Origin: Buttiauxella warmboldiae
GTDB lineage: Bacteria; Pseudomonadota; Gammaproteobacteria; Enterobacterales; Enterobacteriaceae
Assembly (NCBI RefSeq): GCF_003818135.1
Contig: NZ_RPOH01000009.1
Coordinates: forward strand, 51,380-115,379
Length of the DNA: 64,000 nt
Reading direction: 5' to 3'
Shown here: piece by piece, positions 32,797 through 44,217 of the stretch
Layout: each line of letters begins with the position of its first letter
Numbering within the stretch: position 1 is the stretch's first letter
Position numbers and translations under genes: made by a program
Notes under the pieces: generated by a model
Database searches by the model: none
Seen by the model: only the letters and a program-made list of their open reading frames with translations
Told to the model about the DNA's origin: nothing

Positions 32797-32831
32797 GACT
32801 TTCCCGCTTTGTTACTAACCTTCGCGGATTA

Positions 32832-33767
32832 CTACTCGAAATCACGTTCCATTAACACAGTGCCGTCATCTTCATCTGGCGAGGCCATGTAGCGATAAGG
32901 GCTGGGATTGGATTCAAGGGCGCTGAAAATAGCCTGAGCCAAATCATTGCCGCTGTGCAAATTACGGCACAGCAGATATTGCGTCTCCGGCATTACCGGT
33001 AAGCCGTCGGCATTCCCCAGCACGCGGAGTTCAGGACTCATCATTTCCACCGGGCGCGCGGTAATGCCCAGGCCCGCTTTCACCGCCGCCCGCACCGCGG
33101 AAAGCGTTGAAGCTACATAGGCAATGCGCCACGGAATACGCTCTGCATTTAAGTGCTCAAGCATCATATCCCGGTACGGGCTAGGATCGTCAAGCATCAC
33201 TAAAGGCACGGTTTCCCCTTTCTGGAAGAGATAATCCGAGGCGCAATACCATAAGGTTGGCGAAGTCCGTAATACAATGGATTCACAATGTGCGGGTTTT
33301 GAGGTGGTCACCACCAGATCAACTTCCTGCTGGTTAAGCATCTCCTCAATAAACGGATTGCGTTTGACGCGCACGTCCAGCGCCAGCTTAGGATAAACCG
33401 AACTTATCCGGTTAAGCAGGAAGGGAAGAATGGTGTCCGCTGTTTCGTCAGAGGCACCAATGGTGAGTACCCCCTGCAAATTACTAAACATCAGTGAAGT
33501 ACAGGCTTCATCATTAAAACGCAGGATTTTTCGCGCATACCCCAGGAGCTGAATGCCATGCTCGGTCAGCAGCTTATTACGGCCATGACGGGCAAAAAGC
33601 TCTTTCCCTACTAACTGTTCAAGACGCTGCATCTGCTGACTAACAGCCGATTGCGTACGACAAACCGCGACGGCTGCTGCTGCAAAAGTATTCAGATCCG
33701 CTACGGCGACAAAAGTCCTTAACAGATCGAGGTCGAGATTAAGTATCGGACGATTTGCGTTAATCAT
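32832..33767 (-). CDS. lrhA: LysR-family regulator LrhA
   Basis: Encodes 311 residues (E. coli 312), a LysR-type regulator with an N-terminal winged helix-turn-helix (about 12-70, [31 protein letters not shown]) and a C-terminal effector domain. In E. coli LrhA represses flhDC (motility) and affects RpoS and fimbriation, and it activates its own gene. As in E. coli it lies just upstream of nuo on the same strand, but it has its own terminator. The effector domain differs more from E. coli than the DNA-binding half does. A gap of about 1 kb upstream suggests a long regulatory leader. Confidence 0.95.
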   Translation of the reverse strand: MINANRPILNLDLDLLRTFVAVADLNTFAAAAVAVCRTQSAVSQQMQRLEQLVGKELFARHGRNKLLTEHGIQLLGYARKILRFNDEACTSLMFSNLQGVLTIGASDETADTILPFLLNRISSVYPKLALDVRVKRNPFIEEMLNQQEVDLVVTTSKPAHCESIVLRTSPTLWYCASDYLFQKGETVPLVMLDDPSPYRDMMLEHLNAERIPWRIAYVASTLSAVRAAVKAGLGITARPVEMMSPELRVLGNADGLPVMPETQYLLCRNLHSGNDLAQAIFSALESNPSPYRYMASPDEDDGTVLMERDFE

Positions 33768-34777
33768 AATTTTTCACTACCAGGTTGCTCTTACGAGTCT
33801 GCCTTAGTTTTATTGCTGTGATTTATCAAAAAGATAAAGCAATTCCCTTTTACAGAACGCCTCCCGAGGGGCCATGCCGTCATCCTGACAGTCGTTCTGA
33901 TTTTTTTATTCTCATACATCCTGTCCCACGCGCATCAATTATGCGAAACACGTATTCCGGGCAAGATTATACCGCCATAACCAACATACAAACATTCGTC
34001 TTATCGTACCAGTCACTGAAATTAAAACTGAGCAATGATGATCAAACGGCTTCTTCAGCACTGCGTTTTATTTATTCAACTCCCTGCGGTTGCAGAGGTC
34101 AGCGCGATGAAAATCTTCGCTCTGTCGCTTTCGCTGCGCGGACAAATATCAAAGTACAGTGGCTATATACTAACCTGCGATAAAACATAGACTTTCACAA
34201 TAGCCAAAAAAAGACATTAGCCATTTTTGACTAACATATCTTACCGCAAATGATACCAATCCCTAGATTTTGTTGTGGATTATCTGATCCCATTCTCTTT
34301 TTTAATTCACGGCTCAGTGGCTTATTGATAAAGATTTTTGAAGCAACTTAAAACCAAAGAGAAGCCGTTTAACTCTTTTTCTACTTATATTAATCACACT
34401 CCCGGTTATTTTTATATACATATTATTAACTCACACCAATACGCTCCTTTTATCTTCAGCATGAATATTCAGTTTTCCTTAACTATTACTCAGTTTAATT
34501 TGCTAACGGATTAGCATGACCTACCAACACTCACCAGCCAGATAGTTAATGAAATTGAGTCTAAATTTAATTTCCATATTTTTAATTAAAAACCAATACT
34601 TAACGATATATTATTCTAAAAAAAATCCATTGATTCGTTTTTCTAACCTTACCTTAAAATCAAAGATAAATGACCTTCTGACGCTTCGATGACCTTCAAA
34701 TCTGCGCGTAGCAGGAGTACATTGTTGCCTGGTCGCTTCCACGGCAGGAAGTGGCGCTAACATTTAAGGTCAGGTTC
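33768..34777. other. Long A/T-rich divergent region between lrhA and alaA
   Basis: This 1010-base stretch is distinctly A/T-rich next to its gene neighbours. It must hold the promoters of lrhA (minus) and alaA (plus). A 132-codon frame at 33785-34183 has an atypical, low-complexity composition, no recognisable family and no clear ribosome site, so I do not call it. The long lrhA leader known in E. coli probably fills part of it. I cannot place the promoters reliably. Confidence 0.7.
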
Positions 34778-35992
34778 ATGTCCCCTATCGAAAAATCCAG
34801 CAAACTTGATAACGTCTGTTATGACATCCGTGGCCCGGTGCTCAAAGAGGCGAAACGCCTTGAAGAAGAAGGGAATAAAGTCCTCAAGCTCAATATTGGC
34901 AACCCGGCCCCTTTTGGCTTTGACGCCCCGGATGAAATCCTTGTCGATGTGATTCGTAACCTGCCAACGGCGCAGGGCTACTGCGACTCGAAAGGGCTCT
35001 ACTCCGCACGCAAAGCCATCATGCAGCATTATCAGGCGCGGGAGATGCGGGATGTGACGGTTGAGGATATCTACATCGGCAACGGGGTCTCTGAACTGAT
35101 CGTTCAGTCAATGCAGGCGCTGCTCAATAGCGGCGATGAGATGCTGGTTCCGGCACCGGATTATCCTCTGTGGACCGCAGCGGTGTCGCTTTCAGGCGGC
35201 AAGGCGGTGCACTATTTATGTGATGAGTCCGCTGACTGGTTCCCGGACCTGGATGATATTCGCGCCAAAATCACCCCCCGCACGCGCGGTATCGTGATTA
35301 TTAACCCAAACAACCCAACGGGTGCGGTCTACTCTAAAGAGTTACTGTTAGAAGTGGTTGAAATTGCGCGTCAGCATAATTTGATCATTTTCGCGGATGA
35401 AATTTACGACAAAATTTTGTACGACGAAGCCCAGCACCACTCCATTGCCGCGCTGGCACCCGACCTGCTGACCATTACCTTTAATGGCTTATCGAAAACT
35501 TATCGCGTTGCCGGATTCCGCCAGGGCTGGATGGTGCTGAACGGGCCGAAAAAACACGCTAAAGGGTATATTGAAGGTCTGGAAATGCTGGCCTCCATGC
35601 GTCTTTGCGCCAACGTTCCGGCTCAGCATGCTATTCAGACCGCGCTGGGTGGCTACCAAAGTATTAGCGAGTTTATCGCGCCTGGGGGCCGCCTCTACGA
35701 ACAGCGTAATCGCGCATGGGAGCTGATTAACGATATTCCCGGCGTCTCTTGCGTGAAGCCGCGCGGCGCGCTGTATATGTTCCCGAAAATTGACGCCAGG
35801 CGCTTTAATATCCACGATGACCAGAAAATGGTGCTGGATTTCTTGCTGCAAGAAAAAGTGCTGTTGGTTCAGGGAACGGCGTTTAACTGGCCGTGGCCCG
35901 ATCACGTACGTATCGTGACCTTACCACGGGTTGATGAGCTGGAAATGGCGATCAATAAATTTGGCCGTTTCCTCGGACACTACCACCAGTAA
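34778..35992 (+). CDS. alaA: Alanine transaminase AlaA
   Basis: Encodes 404 residues, a fold-type I pyridoxal-phosphate aminotransferase (old name yfbQ), the main glutamate-pyruvate aminotransferase for alanine synthesis. PLP Lys240 lies in NGLSKTYRVAG. The NPNNPTGAV and FADEIYDKI motifs bind PLP. I take ATG 34778 (MSPIEKSSKL) as start because AAGG lies eight bases before it and the known protein begins there; the frame is open nine codons further upstream. Divergent from lrhA, followed by a hairpin and yfbR. Confidence 0.96.
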   Translation: MSPIEKSSKLDNVCYDIRGPVLKEAKRLEEEGNKVLKLNIGNPAPFGFDAPDEILVDVIRNLPTAQGYCDSKGLYSARKAIMQHYQAREMRDVTVEDIYIGNGVSELIVQSMQALLNSGDEMLVPAPDYPLWTAAVSLSGGKAVHYLCDESADWFPDLDDIRAKITPRTRGIVIINPNNPTGAVYSKELLLEVVEIARQHNLIIFADEIYDKILYDEAQHHSIAALAPDLLTITFNGLSKTYRVAGFRQGWMVLNGPKKHAKGYIEGLEMLASMRLCANVPAQHAIQTALGGYQSISEFIAPGGRLYEQRNRAWELINDIPGVSCVKPRGALYMFPKIDARRFNIHDDQKMVLDFLLQEKVLLVQGTAFNWPWPDHVRIVTLPRVDELEMAINKFGRFLGHYHQ

Positions 35993-35998
35993 AGCTTG

Positions 35999-36024
35999 AG
36001 GGGGAGATGTTTGCATCTTCCCCT
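35999..36024 (+). terminator. Hairpin after alaA
   Basis: AGGGGGAGATG pairs with CATCTTCCCCT (one mismatch) around a TTTG loop, nine bases after the alaA stop. No strong T-run follows, so it may be a weak terminator or a 3'-protecting hairpin. Confidence 0.5.
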
Positions 36025-36071
36025 GCCCCCCTGCACAATGGTTTTCTTTGTAGTAGAGACCGAGTGTACCT

Positions 36072-36671
36072 ATGAGCCAGAGCCATTTCTTCGCCCACCT
36101 TTCACGCCTGAAATTAATCAATCGCTGGCCGCTGATGCGCAATGTGCGTACCGAGAATGTTTCAGAGCATAGTCTGCAAGTTGCGATGGTCGCTCATGCG
36201 CTGGCGGTGATTAAAAACCGCAAATTTAACGGGCAGATTAACGCCGAGCGCGTTGCTCTGCTGGCCATGTATCACGATGCCAGTGAAGTGCTGACCGGGG
36301 ATCTGCCGACGCCGGTGAAGTATTTCAACTCGCAAATCGCTCATGAATACAAAGCCATCGAAAAAATCGCCCAGCAGAAACTGATTGATATGGTGCCCGA
36401 AGAGCTGCGGGATATCTGGGCGCCGCTGATCGATGAACATCAGAGTAGCGATGAAGAAAGAGCCATTGTGAAGCAGGCTGATGCACTATGCGCCTATCTG
36501 AAATGCCTTGAAGAGCTGTCGGCCGGGAATAATGAGTTTCTGCTGGCGAAAAGCCGCCTTGAGAAGACCCTGGCGGACAGGCACAGCGAAGAGATGGACT
36601 ATTTTATGAATGTCTTTGTGCCAAGCTTCCAGCTGTCGCTTGATGAGATAAGCCAGGATTCACCGCTGTAG
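36072..36671 (+). CDS. yfbR: 5'-deoxynucleotidase YfbR
   Basis: Encodes 199 residues, an HD-domain phosphohydrolase that dephosphorylates deoxyribonucleoside 5'-monophosphates in nucleotide salvage. The metal-binding residues are visible: His33 (NVSEHSLQ), His68-Asp69 (AMYHDASE) and Asp137 (KQADALC). Length equals that of E. coli. It follows alaA on the same strand by 79 bases and converges on yfbS across a 78-base gap that holds a palindrome repeat. Confidence 0.97.
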   Translation: MSQSHFFAHLSRLKLINRWPLMRNVRTENVSEHSLQVAMVAHALAVIKNRKFNGQINAERVALLAMYHDASEVLTGDLPTPVKYFNSQIAHEYKAIEKIAQQKLIDMVPEELRDIWAPLIDEHQSSDEERAIVKQADALCAYLKCLEELSAGNNEFLLAKSRLEKTLADRHSEEMDYFMNVFVPSFQLSLDEISQDSPL

Positions 36672-36674
36672 TTT

Positions 36675-36733
36675 GGTGAGACCGCCCCCTCCCGCAGGAG
36701 TGGGGATCTATCTTTGCTCCCTCAGGCAGAGGG
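36675..36733. repeat. Intergenic palindrome, copy C
   Basis: Contains CCCCCTCCCGCAGGAGTGGGG and a second CTCCCTCAGGCAGAGGG hairpin, with GGTGAG at the left edge, so the copy is inverted relative to copies D, E and F. It lies between the converging yfbR and yfbS genes. Confidence 0.6.
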
Positions 36734-36749
36734 CTGTCTATACCATAAA

Positions 36750-38582
36750 CTAAAACGGAAATAGCATCGGCACCATCACTACGCTCACCACCATCACAAT
36801 GATGGTGAACGGCACGCCCATCTTCACAAAGTCGCTGAACTTATAGTTCCCCGGCCCCAGAACTAGCGTGTTTACAGGGGACGAGACCGGGGTCATAAAT
36901 GCAGCAGAGGCGGCAAGTGCGACGATCATGGCGAACGGGTAAGGTGAAACCCCCATCGTCTTCGCGGCGGCCAGCGCAATAGGCGCCATTAAGACGGCGG
37001 TCGCCGTATTGGAAATAAACAGCCCAATTGCCGCGCACATCACAAACAGGCAAATCAACATCAGATGCGGGCCATAGCCCCCGCCCAGCTGCATTAATCC
37101 ATTGACGATCAGATCAACGCCGCCCGTTTTTTGCAGCGCAAGGGCAAACGGCATCATGCCGACAATTAAAATAATGCTTGGCCAGTGCACCGCTTTATAG
37201 GCGCTTTCCATGTCAATACAGCGGAATTTACCCATCAGCAGGCAGGCAATCATCGCGGCAATGGGATTGGGAATTTCGTCGGTCAGCATCAATGCGACCA
37301 TTAACGCAAGACAGAAGACCGCATGTGGTGCCTGACTATGGGCAGGCGACGCCTCCCCTTCCTCCACGGGCAAATTAAGCACCAGGAAATCACGGCCTTT
37401 CAATTGCAGCTGGCTAATCAGTTTCCAGTCGCCCACCACCAGCAAGATATCGCCAAGCTGCAGGGCTTCATCCACCAGCACCCCTTCCATCGCTTCCCCA
37501 TTGCGGCGCAGCCCTACCACGTTCAGGCCGTAACGCGTGCGGAAGGCTATTTCGCGCAGCGTTTGCCCAATGAGTTCTGACTCGGGGATCAGCGAAACCT
37601 CAGCCATGCCAACGTCCAGCGCCTGGTCCGAAAAATACTCGCCGCGCAGCACCATAGGTTCAAGCATCTGCTCGCGACAAAATTCACGCAGATCGACCTC
37701 TGATGCAGACATATCAATCAACAAAACATCGCGCGCGCGAAATTCGGTGACTCCAGTGACATTAACAATCACCCGACGGAATTTGCGCCAGCGCTCAAGA
37801 CCAATAACGTTCGCACCATAGCGCTCGCGCAGCTTTAAATCATCCAGACGGCGGCCTACCATTGGAGAGCCCGGGCGGATTGTCAGGCGGCGCGCCCGGC
37901 CGGTCAGACGGTATTCTTTGATCAAATCGCGGAACGTGCGGCGGCGCCAGTCTTGTTTACCGTCTTCTTTATGCTGGCCGTTTAGCGCAAAGCGGGCGAA
38001 CAGCATATAAATAATGCCCAACAGCAAAATCACCAGGCCAATCGGCGTCACGCTGAAGAAGTGGAAACCCTGAAGACCTTCACGCAATAGTTCACTATTG
38101 ACCACCAGATTTGGCGGCGTGGCGACCAACGTCATCATGCCGCTAATCAGGCCAGCAAAACTCAGCGGCATCATCAGGCGCGACGGTGAGGTTTTCATTC
38201 GCATGGAAACGCTTAAAACCACCGGAATAAATATCGCGACAACGCCCGTGGAGCTCATAAACGCGCCAAGACCTGCCACGGTTAGCATCAGCAAAACCAG
38301 CATTTTAGTTTCACTGCTGCCTGCGACATCTACCAGCCAGGCGCCCATTTTTGTGGCAACGCCGGTGCGCACGAGGCCGTCGCCAATAATAAACAGCGCG
38401 GCAATCAAAATAACGTTGGGATCGCTAAAGCCAGAAAAGGCTTCGCTAAGAGTGAGGGTGCCGCTGAGGACAAATGCAATGATGACAAGCAGTGCTACCG
38501 CGTCCATACGTACTTTTCCAGTGGCAAACAGTACCACCGCTACCGCTAACAGCGATAAAACCCAAACGAGTTCCGAGTTCAA
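36750..38582 (-). CDS. yfbS: Putative SLC13-type transporter with two RCK_C (TrkA-C) domains
   Basis: Encodes 610 residues, as in E. coli YfbS. Membrane segments at about 1-195 and 400-610 form a divalent-anion:sodium-symporter-like (ArsB/NhaD superfamily) transporter. Between them are two RCK_C domains (about 225-295, [15 protein letters not shown]; and about 310-385, [12 protein letters not shown]), which usually bind small ligands. The substrate is unknown. It is read on the minus strand, downstream of hxpA but after a strong terminator, so it probably has its own promoter. Confidence 0.93.
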   Translation of the reverse strand: MNSELVWVLSLLAVAVVLFATGKVRMDAVALLVIIAFVLSGTLTLSEAFSGFSDPNVILIAALFIIGDGLVRTGVATKMGAWLVDVAGSSETKMLVLLMLTVAGLGAFMSSTGVVAIFIPVVLSVSMRMKTSPSRLMMPLSFAGLISGMMTLVATPPNLVVNSELLREGLQGFHFFSVTPIGLVILLLGIIYMLFARFALNGQHKEDGKQDWRRRTFRDLIKEYRLTGRARRLTIRPGSPMVGRRLDDLKLRERYGANVIGLERWRKFRRVIVNVTGVTEFRARDVLLIDMSASEVDLREFCREQMLEPMVLRGEYFSDQALDVGMAEVSLIPESELIGQTLREIAFRTRYGLNVVGLRRNGEAMEGVLVDEALQLGDILLVVGDWKLISQLQLKGRDFLVLNLPVEEGEASPAHSQAPHAVFCLALMVALMLTDEIPNPIAAMIACLLMGKFRCIDMESAYKAVHWPSIILIVGMMPFALALQKTGGVDLIVNGLMQLGGGYGPHLMLICLFVMCAAIGLFISNTATAVLMAPIALAAAKTMGVSPYPFAMIVALAASAAFMTPVSSPVNTLVLGPGNYKFSDFVKMGVPFTIIVMVVSVVMVPMLFPF

Positions 38583-38624
38583 AACAAGTCCTTGTGAGTT
38601 GTCTCTGGGGGAAAAATCATGCCA

Positions 38625-38650
38625 TAAAAAAGCCCCGCTATCGCGGGGCT
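38625..38650 (-). terminator. Terminator downstream of hxpA
   Basis: A perfect 8-bp stem (AGCCCCGC/GCGGGGCT) with a TATC loop is followed on the minus strand by six T. It separates hxpA from yfbS. Confidence 0.93.
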
Positions 38651-38661
38651 AAATCATGTGT

Positions 38662-39321
38662 TTAGTGTTTTCTGAATACTTCAACGCTGCCGTCTGGCAA
38701 CTTCTGCACCAGCAATTCGGTTAATGAATGCAGCGCATAATCGACATGTTCAAGGCGAGGTGTCTCGGCCGGAGCGTTTACCGCAATCACATGGCAACCC
38801 GCAGCAAGGCCTGAAAGCACGCCTGCTGGCGCATCTTCCACCACCACGCACTCTTCAGGCTCAAGCCCGAGTAGTTGAGCGCCGAGCAGGTAAGCATCCG
38901 GCTCAGGTTTGCCCCGAGCCACACGTTCAGCAGTCACCAGCACTTCCGGAGCCGGTAATCCTCCCGCTGCACGGCGAGCAGAGGCAACCGGCAGTGAACC
39001 CGAAGTGACGATAGCCCACGGAATGCCCGCTTCGCTCAAATGGGCCAGCAGTTCAGCGGCGCCAGGCAAAGCCACGATACCGTCGGTATCTTCTGACTCG
39101 ATTTTTTCGAGGCGCAAGAATTCCTGCTGAATAGCTTCCTCAGGGGCACCCGCCATAAAATGACGCAGCGAAGTCATCGCCTGTTTGCCATGAATGAAGC
39201 CTAAAACTTCCTGCGGTGAAATATCGAAGCGTTTAGCCCAGTTAATCCAGGCACGCTCAACGGCAGGCAGGGAGTCGACCAGAGTCCCGTCCAAATCAAA
39301 CAAAAAACCTTTGCACTTCAA
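38662..39321 (-). CDS. hxpA: HAD-family sugar phosphatase HxpA (YfbT)
   Basis: Encodes 219 residues, a haloacid-dehalogenase phosphatase acting on small sugar and hexitol phosphates. The catalytic aspartates are Asp9 and Asp11 (FLFDLDGTLVDS); later motifs are VTSGS, the Lys of RGKPEPDAY, and VVEDAPAGVLSG. No ATG lies near MxCKGFLF. I place the start at TTG 39321 because GGGGAG stands seven bases upstream and the length then fits E. coli. An in-frame ATG at 39342, overlapping the yfbU stop, is the alternative. It probably shares a transcript with yfbU. Confidence 0.92.
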   Translation of the reverse strand: MKCKGFLFDLDGTLVDSLPAVERAWINWAKRFDISPQEVLGFIHGKQAMTSLRHFMAGAPEEAIQQEFLRLEKIESEDTDGIVALPGAAELLAHLSEAGIPWAIVTSGSLPVASARRAAGGLPAPEVLVTAERVARGKPEPDAYLLGAQLLGLEPEECVVVEDAPAGVLSGLAAGCHVIAVNAPAETPRLEHVDYALHSLTELLVQKLPDGSVEVFRKH

Positions 39322-39334
39322 GACGACTCTCCCC

Positions 39335-39832
<498 letters not shown>

Positions 39833-39905
39833 TTAGCTCCTGTTGCGCGGGGTGAGTGAGCCCGCGAAAAAATATCCTTTCTATATAGGCGTAACGGCAG
39901 GGATT

Positions 39906-40361
39906 TTACAAATCATCAAGAAAAGTTTTATCCAGCTGCTTAAAAGCACGCTTCAGAACGTCGGCCAGCGCCTGGTAATCTGGCTTGCCTTCGACAGGCG
40001 TTAACGCCTGCCCGGCATCCTGTAATTTACCGCGCACTTCGTAAAACCAACTCAAAATCGTCGGCGGCAGCGGCGTCACGGAACGTTTGCCCAGCCACCA
40101 TAATCCCTGCATTGGCAGACTACAGGCGAATAAAGCGGTAGCGACGGCGGGGCCTAATTGGCCACCAAGAGCAATTTGCCAGCTCAGCGTGAACACCGCG
40201 AGAGGCGGCATAAAGCGAATGGCAAAGCGCGTGGCGCGGATAACTCGATTTTCAATAAAGACCGGGGCGAGGCGTTTATCGACAGGCCAGGTCTTCGAAT
40301 AGTGTTGTCCACGGCTGAACAGGCTAAACCAGCTTACGTGGCTATTTTGGGGTGTCGACAT
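39906..40361 (-). CDS. yfbV: UPF0208 membrane protein YfbV
   Basis: Encodes 151 residues with two hydrophobic helices (about 47-62 and 68-90) and polar ends, matching E. coli YfbV. YfbV limits the spread of the Ter macrodomain in E. coli by opposing MatP-type effects. Its molecular action is unknown. It is divergent from ackA across 335 bases and lies 76 bases upstream of yfbU. Confidence 0.95.
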   Translation of the reverse strand: MSTPQNSHVSWFSLFSRGQHYSKTWPVDKRLAPVFIENRVIRATRFAIRFMPPLAVFTLSWQIALGGQLGPAVATALFACSLPMQGLWWLGKRSVTPLPPTILSWFYEVRGKLQDAGQALTPVEGKPDYQALADVLKRAFKQLDKTFLDDL

Positions 40362-40696
40362 GGCTCTACCTCAACTTCACAGATAAAAAATAAAATTTTC
40401 GTGCAAAACAGCAACTCTAAATTACATGGTTCAAAATCTTTTGTCTTTAGCTGCCGCAATCGGGTATCCTGTGCCGGCCTTGATGGCCGTAGAAGGGAAA
40501 CCGCAGGTTGTCAATTTTTACTTAGTTAGCCGTTGCCAGAAAATCACGCAACATGGCGTAAACTCAAGAGTATTTGTTTGTCGTGCCAAAAAAACGCTTC
40601 TGGCATGACGTTAATCATAAATGTCAGGCTCATCATGCGCTACGCTGAGAGACTAACTGACGTTTTTTTAGCCACATATTAATAGTAGGTACTTCC
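40362..40696. other. Divergent control region between yfbV and ackA
   Basis: A 335-base gap without a gene. It should hold the yfbV promoter and the ackA promoter(s). The last part is the ackA leader, which ends in AGGT seven bases before the ATG. The bases around the start codon (40695-40707) pair with the SdhX RNA encoded at the other end of the window. Confidence 0.7.
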
Positions 40697-41899
40697 ATGT
40701 CGAGTAAGTTAGTACTGGTTCTGAACTGCGGTAGCTCTTCACTGAAATTTGCAATCATTGATGCACTCAACGGTGACGAATACCTTTCTGGTTTAGCCGA
40801 ATGTTTCCATCTTCCAGAAGCGCGTATCAAGTGGAAAATGGATGGCGGTAAACAAGAAGCGGCTTTGGGTGCAGGCGCCGCTCACAGCGAAGCTCTTAAC
40901 TTTATGGTTAATACCATTCTGGCACAAAAACCTGAATTGTCCGAGCAGCTGACCGCTATCGGCCACCGTGTTGTTCACGGCGGCGAGAAATACACCAGCT
41001 CTGTAATTATCGACGAGACCGTGATTCAGGGTATCAAAGATACCGCTTCTTTTGCACCATTACATAACCCGGCGCACCTGATCGGTATCGCGGAAGCACT
41101 GAAATCCTTCCCTAAACTGGCTGATAAAAACGTTGCTGTGTTTGACACCGCGTTCCACCAGACCATGCCAGAAGAATCTTATCTCTATGCTCTGCCGTAC
41201 AAACTGTACAAAGAGCACGGCGTTCGTCGCTACGGCGCACACGGCACCAGCCACTACTATGTGACTCAGGAAGCCGCGAAAATGCTGAACAAGCCGGTGG
41301 AAGAAGTGAATATTATCACTTGCCACCTGGGGAACGGCGGTTCCGTTTCTGCTATTCGTAACGGCCAGTGCGTTGACACCTCTATGGGTCTGACTCCGCT
41401 GGAAGGCCTGGTGATGGGCACCCGTTCTGGTGACATCGACCCGGCTATCATCTTCCACCTGCATGACTCTCTGGGCATGAGCGTTGATGACATCAACAAA
41501 ATGCTGACCAAAGAGTCTGGCCTGCTGGGTCTGACTGAAGTCACCAGCGACTGCCGTTATGTTGAAGATAACTACCAGACCAAAGCCGATGCCAGGCGTG
41601 CAATGGACGTCTTCTGCCACCGCCTGGCAAAATACATCGGCTCATACACTGCGCTGATGGACGGTCGCCTGGACGGCGTGGTATTCACCGGCGGTATCGG
41701 TGAGAACGCCGCAATGGTACGTGAACTGTCTCTGGGCAAACTGGGCGTTCTGGGCTTTGAAGTTGACCATGAACGTAACCTGGCTGCGCGTTTTGGTAAA
41801 TCAGGCTACATTAACAAAGAGGGTACCGTTCCTGCGATGGTCATTCCGACCAACGAAGAACTGGTTATCGCTCAGGATGCATCTCGCCTGACCGCTTGA
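40697..41899 (+). CDS. ackA: Acetate kinase
   Basis: Encodes 400 residues, as in E. coli. It interconverts acetyl phosphate + ADP and acetate + ATP, the last step of overflow acetate formation. ASKHA-fold motifs are present: NCGSSSLK at the start, GHRVVHGG with the conserved Arg, [10 protein letters not shown] with the catalytic His region, [11 protein letters not shown], and [13 protein letters not shown] near the end. It forms an operon with pta 85 bases downstream. The start codon region is a predicted SdhX target, tying acetate formation to TCA-cycle transcription. Confidence 0.98.
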   Translation: MSSKLVLVLNCGSSSLKFAIIDALNGDEYLSGLAECFHLPEARIKWKMDGGKQEAALGAGAAHSEALNFMVNTILAQKPELSEQLTAIGHRVVHGGEKYTSSVIIDETVIQGIKDTASFAPLHNPAHLIGIAEALKSFPKLADKNVAVFDTAFHQTMPEESYLYALPYKLYKEHGVRRYGAHGTSHYYVTQEAAKMLNKPVEEVNIITCHLGNGGSVSAIRNGQCVDTSMGLTPLEGLVMGTRSGDIDPAIIFHLHDSLGMSVDDINKMLTKESGLLGLTEVTSDCRYVEDNYQTKADARRAMDVFCHRLAKYIGSYTALMDGRLDGVVFTGGIGENAAMVRELSLGKLGVLGFEVDHERNLAARFGKSGYINKEGTVPAMVIPTNEELVIAQDASRLTA

Positions 41900-41907
41900 T
41901 TCTCCTT

Positions 41908-41929
41908 ACCGCCAGCGCAAGCTGGCGGT
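41908..41929 (+). terminator. Hairpin between ackA and pta
   Basis: ACCGCCAGC and GCTGGCGGT form a perfect 9-bp stem around a GCAA tetraloop, followed by TGTTGTTTTC. It may partly terminate or stabilise the ackA message, allowing different levels of AckA and Pta. Confidence 0.6.
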
Positions 41930-41984
41930 GTTGTTTTCTGAGTCCTCGTAAGCGAATCCTTACGAATACGAAAGAGGTTATACC

Positions 41985-44126
41985 GTGTCCCGTACTATTA
42001 TGTTGATCCCTACCGGAACCAGCGTCGGCCTGACCAGCGTCAGCCTTGGTGTTATCCGTGCTATGGAACAAAAAGGCGTTCGCCTAAGCGTTTTCAAACC
42101 TATCGCTCAACCACGTACCGGTGGCGATACTCCTGACCAAACCACCAGCATCGTGCGCGCCAACTCCAGCATTCCAGCTGCCGAGCCGCTGCATATGCAT
42201 CACGTTGAGACGCTGCTGTCGAGCAACCAACAAGACGTGCTGATGGAAGAGATCATCGCTAACTACCACGCCAGCAGCAAAGATGCTGAAGTGGTGCTGG
42301 TTGAAGGTCTGGTCCCTACCCGCAAGCATCAGTTCGCCCAGTCTCTGAACTATGAGATTGCCAAAACGCTGAATGCTGAAATCGTCTTCGTGATGTCTCT
42401 GGGTAACAACTCCCCGCAGCAGATGAAAGAGCGTATCGAGCTGGCTCGTAGCAGCTTTGGCGGCAGCAAAAACACCAACATCACCGGCGTTATCATTAAC
42501 AAACTCAACGCCCCGGTTGATGAACAAGGCCGTACCCGCCCTGACCTGTCTGAGATTTTCGATGACTCGACTAAAGCGAGCATCGCCAATATCGATCCTA
42601 AAGAGCTGTTTGCTGACAGCCCGCTGCCCGTTCTGGGCTGTGTGCCGTGGAGCTTCGATCTGATAGCGACACGCGCCATCGATATGGCACGTCACCTGAA
42701 CGCCACCATCATCAACGAAGGCGACATCAAAACGCGTCGCGTGAAGTCTGTGACCTTCTGTGCGCGCAGCATTCCGCACATGCTGGAGCACTTCCGCCCA
42801 GGTTCCCTGCTGGTAACCTCCGCAGACCGTCCAGACGTGCTGGTTGCAGCGTGCCTGGCCGCCATGAACGGCGTGGAGATCGGTGCGATCCTGCTGACCG
42901 GTGGTTACGAAATGGACCCACGCGTGAGCAAACTGTGCGAGCGAGCATTCGCCACCGGCCTGCCGCTGTTCATGGTTGACACCAACACCTGGCAGACCTC
43001 CCTGAGCCTGCAAAGCTTCAACCTGGAAGTGCCAACGGACGACCATCAGCGCATCGAAAAAGTGCAGGAATATGTGGCAAGCCACATTGATGCGGGCTGG
43101 ATCGAATCACTGACGGCAACTTCTGAGCGCAGCCGCCGCCTGTCTCCACCAGCGTTCCGTTATCAGCTCACCGAGCTGGCACGTAAAGCCGGTAAGCGTG
43201 TGGTTCTGCCGGAAGGTAACGAGCCGCGTACGGTGAAAGCCGCCGCGATTTGTGCTGAACGTGGTATCGCAACTTGCGTACTATTGGGTAACCCGGATGA
43301 AATCACCCGTGTTGCCGCAGCACAGGGCGTTGAGCTGAGCGCTGGCATCGAAATCGTCGATCCAGAAGTGGTTCGCGAAAGCTACGTGGCGCGTCTGGTT
43401 GAGCTGCGTAAGAGCAAAGGCATGACCGAAGCCGTTGCTCGTGAGCAACTGGAAGACAACGTAGTGCTGGGCACGCTGATGCTTGAGCAGGACGAAGTTG
43501 ACGGCCTGGTTTCCGGTGCGGTTCACACCACGGCGAACACCATTCGTCCTCCGTTGCAGCTGATCAAAACCGCTCCGGGTAGCTCTCTGGTTTCTTCTGT
43601 GTTCTTTATGCTGCTGCCTGAACAGGTTTACGTTTACGGCGACTGCGCGATCAACCCGGACCCAACTGCTGAGCAGCTGGCAGAGATCGCCATTCAGTCT
43701 GCGGATTCCGCTGCTGCATTCGGCATCGAGCCACGCGTTGCGATGCTCTCCTACTCCACCGGTACTTCTGGTGCAGGTAGCGATGTAGAGAAAGTTCGCG
43801 AAGCGACTCGCCTGGCTCAGGAAAAACGCCCTGACCTGATGATCGACGGTCCATTGCAGTATGACGCCGCGGTTATGGCTGATGTGGCTAAGTCCAAAGC
43901 GCCAAACTCACCGGTTGCGGGCCGTGCTACCGTGTTCATCTTCCCGGATCTGAACACCGGTAACACCACCTATAAAGCGGTACAGCGCTCAGCGGACCTG
44001 ATCTCTATCGGGCCAATGCTGCAAGGCATGCGTAAACCGGTTAACGACCTGTCTCGTGGCGCGCTGGTAGACGATATCGTTTACACCATCGCACTGACCG
44101 CGATCCAGTCTTCTCAACAAGACTAA
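41985..44126 (+). CDS. pta: Phosphate acetyltransferase (long, three-domain form)
   Basis: Encodes 713 residues (E. coli 714). It converts acetyl-CoA and phosphate to acetyl phosphate. The N-terminal P-loop-like domain ([17 protein letters not shown], about 5-25) and the DRTGG domain (about 215-330) are regulatory; the C-terminal PTA_PTB domain (about 385-710) is catalytic, with [17 protein letters not shown] and [11 protein letters not shown] strong terminator follows at 44142. In E. coli yfcC comes next, whereas here yfcD does. Confidence 0.98.
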   Translation: MSRTIMLIPTGTSVGLTSVSLGVIRAMEQKGVRLSVFKPIAQPRTGGDTPDQTTSIVRANSSIPAAEPLHMHHVETLLSSNQQDVLMEEIIANYHASSKDAEVVLVEGLVPTRKHQFAQSLNYEIAKTLNAEIVFVMSLGNNSPQQMKERIELARSSFGGSKNTNITGVIINKLNAPVDEQGRTRPDLSEIFDDSTKASIANIDPKELFADSPLPVLGCVPWSFDLIATRAIDMARHLNATIINEGDIKTRRVKSVTFCARSIPHMLEHFRPGSLLVTSADRPDVLVAACLAAMNGVEIGAILLTGGYEMDPRVSKLCERAFATGLPLFMVDTNTWQTSLSLQSFNLEVPTDDHQRIEKVQEYVASHIDAGWIESLTATSERSRRLSPPAFRYQLTELARKAGKRVVLPEGNEPRTVKAAAICAERGIATCVLLGNPDEITRVAAAQGVELSAGIEIVDPEVVRESYVARLVELRKSKGMTEAVAREQLEDNVVLGTLMLEQDEVDGLVSGAVHTTANTIRPPLQLIKTAPGSSLVSSVFFMLLPEQVYVYGDCAINPDPTAEQLAEIAIQSADSAAAFGIEPRVAMLSYSTGTSGAGSDVEKVREATRLAQEKRPDLMIDGPLQYDAAVMADVAKSKAPNSPVAGRATVFIFPDLNTGNTTYKAVQRSADLISIGPMLQGMRKPVNDLSRGALVDDIVYTIALTAIQSSQQD

Positions 44127-44141
44127 CGTTTTCTGAGAAGC

Positions 44142-44173
44142 AAAAAGGCCGCATTGATGTGCGGCCTTTTTTA
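44142..44173 (+). terminator. ackA-pta terminator
   Basis: GGCCGCA and TGCGGCC pair around TTGATG, with an A-run before and six T after the stem. It lies 16 bases after the pta stop and could also serve the converging yfcD. Confidence 0.92.
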
Positions 44174-44217
44174 TTGCTGCTGCCCCGAAAATTACCCGGG
44201 GCTGGAGTCTGAATGAA

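Larger units (their letters stand above)
32208..32831. other. Control region upstream of nuoA; lrhA 3' side
   Basis: A 624-base A/T-rich gap without a credible gene. The nuo promoter must lie here, but I cannot pick its -10 box with confidence. An FNR-like sequence TTAAT-TTAC-ATCAA (32393-32406) differs from the consensus at one position. The lrhA terminator occupies 32749-32796. In E. coli the nuo promoter region is controlled by ArcA, NarL, IHF and Fis over several hundred bases, consistent with this length. Confidence 0.7.

Noticed and set aside
33785..34183. 132-codon open frame between lrhA and alaA
   Set aside because: Lacks a clear ribosome site and any recognisable family, and lies in an A/T-rich control region; it also overlaps the expected lrhA leader.
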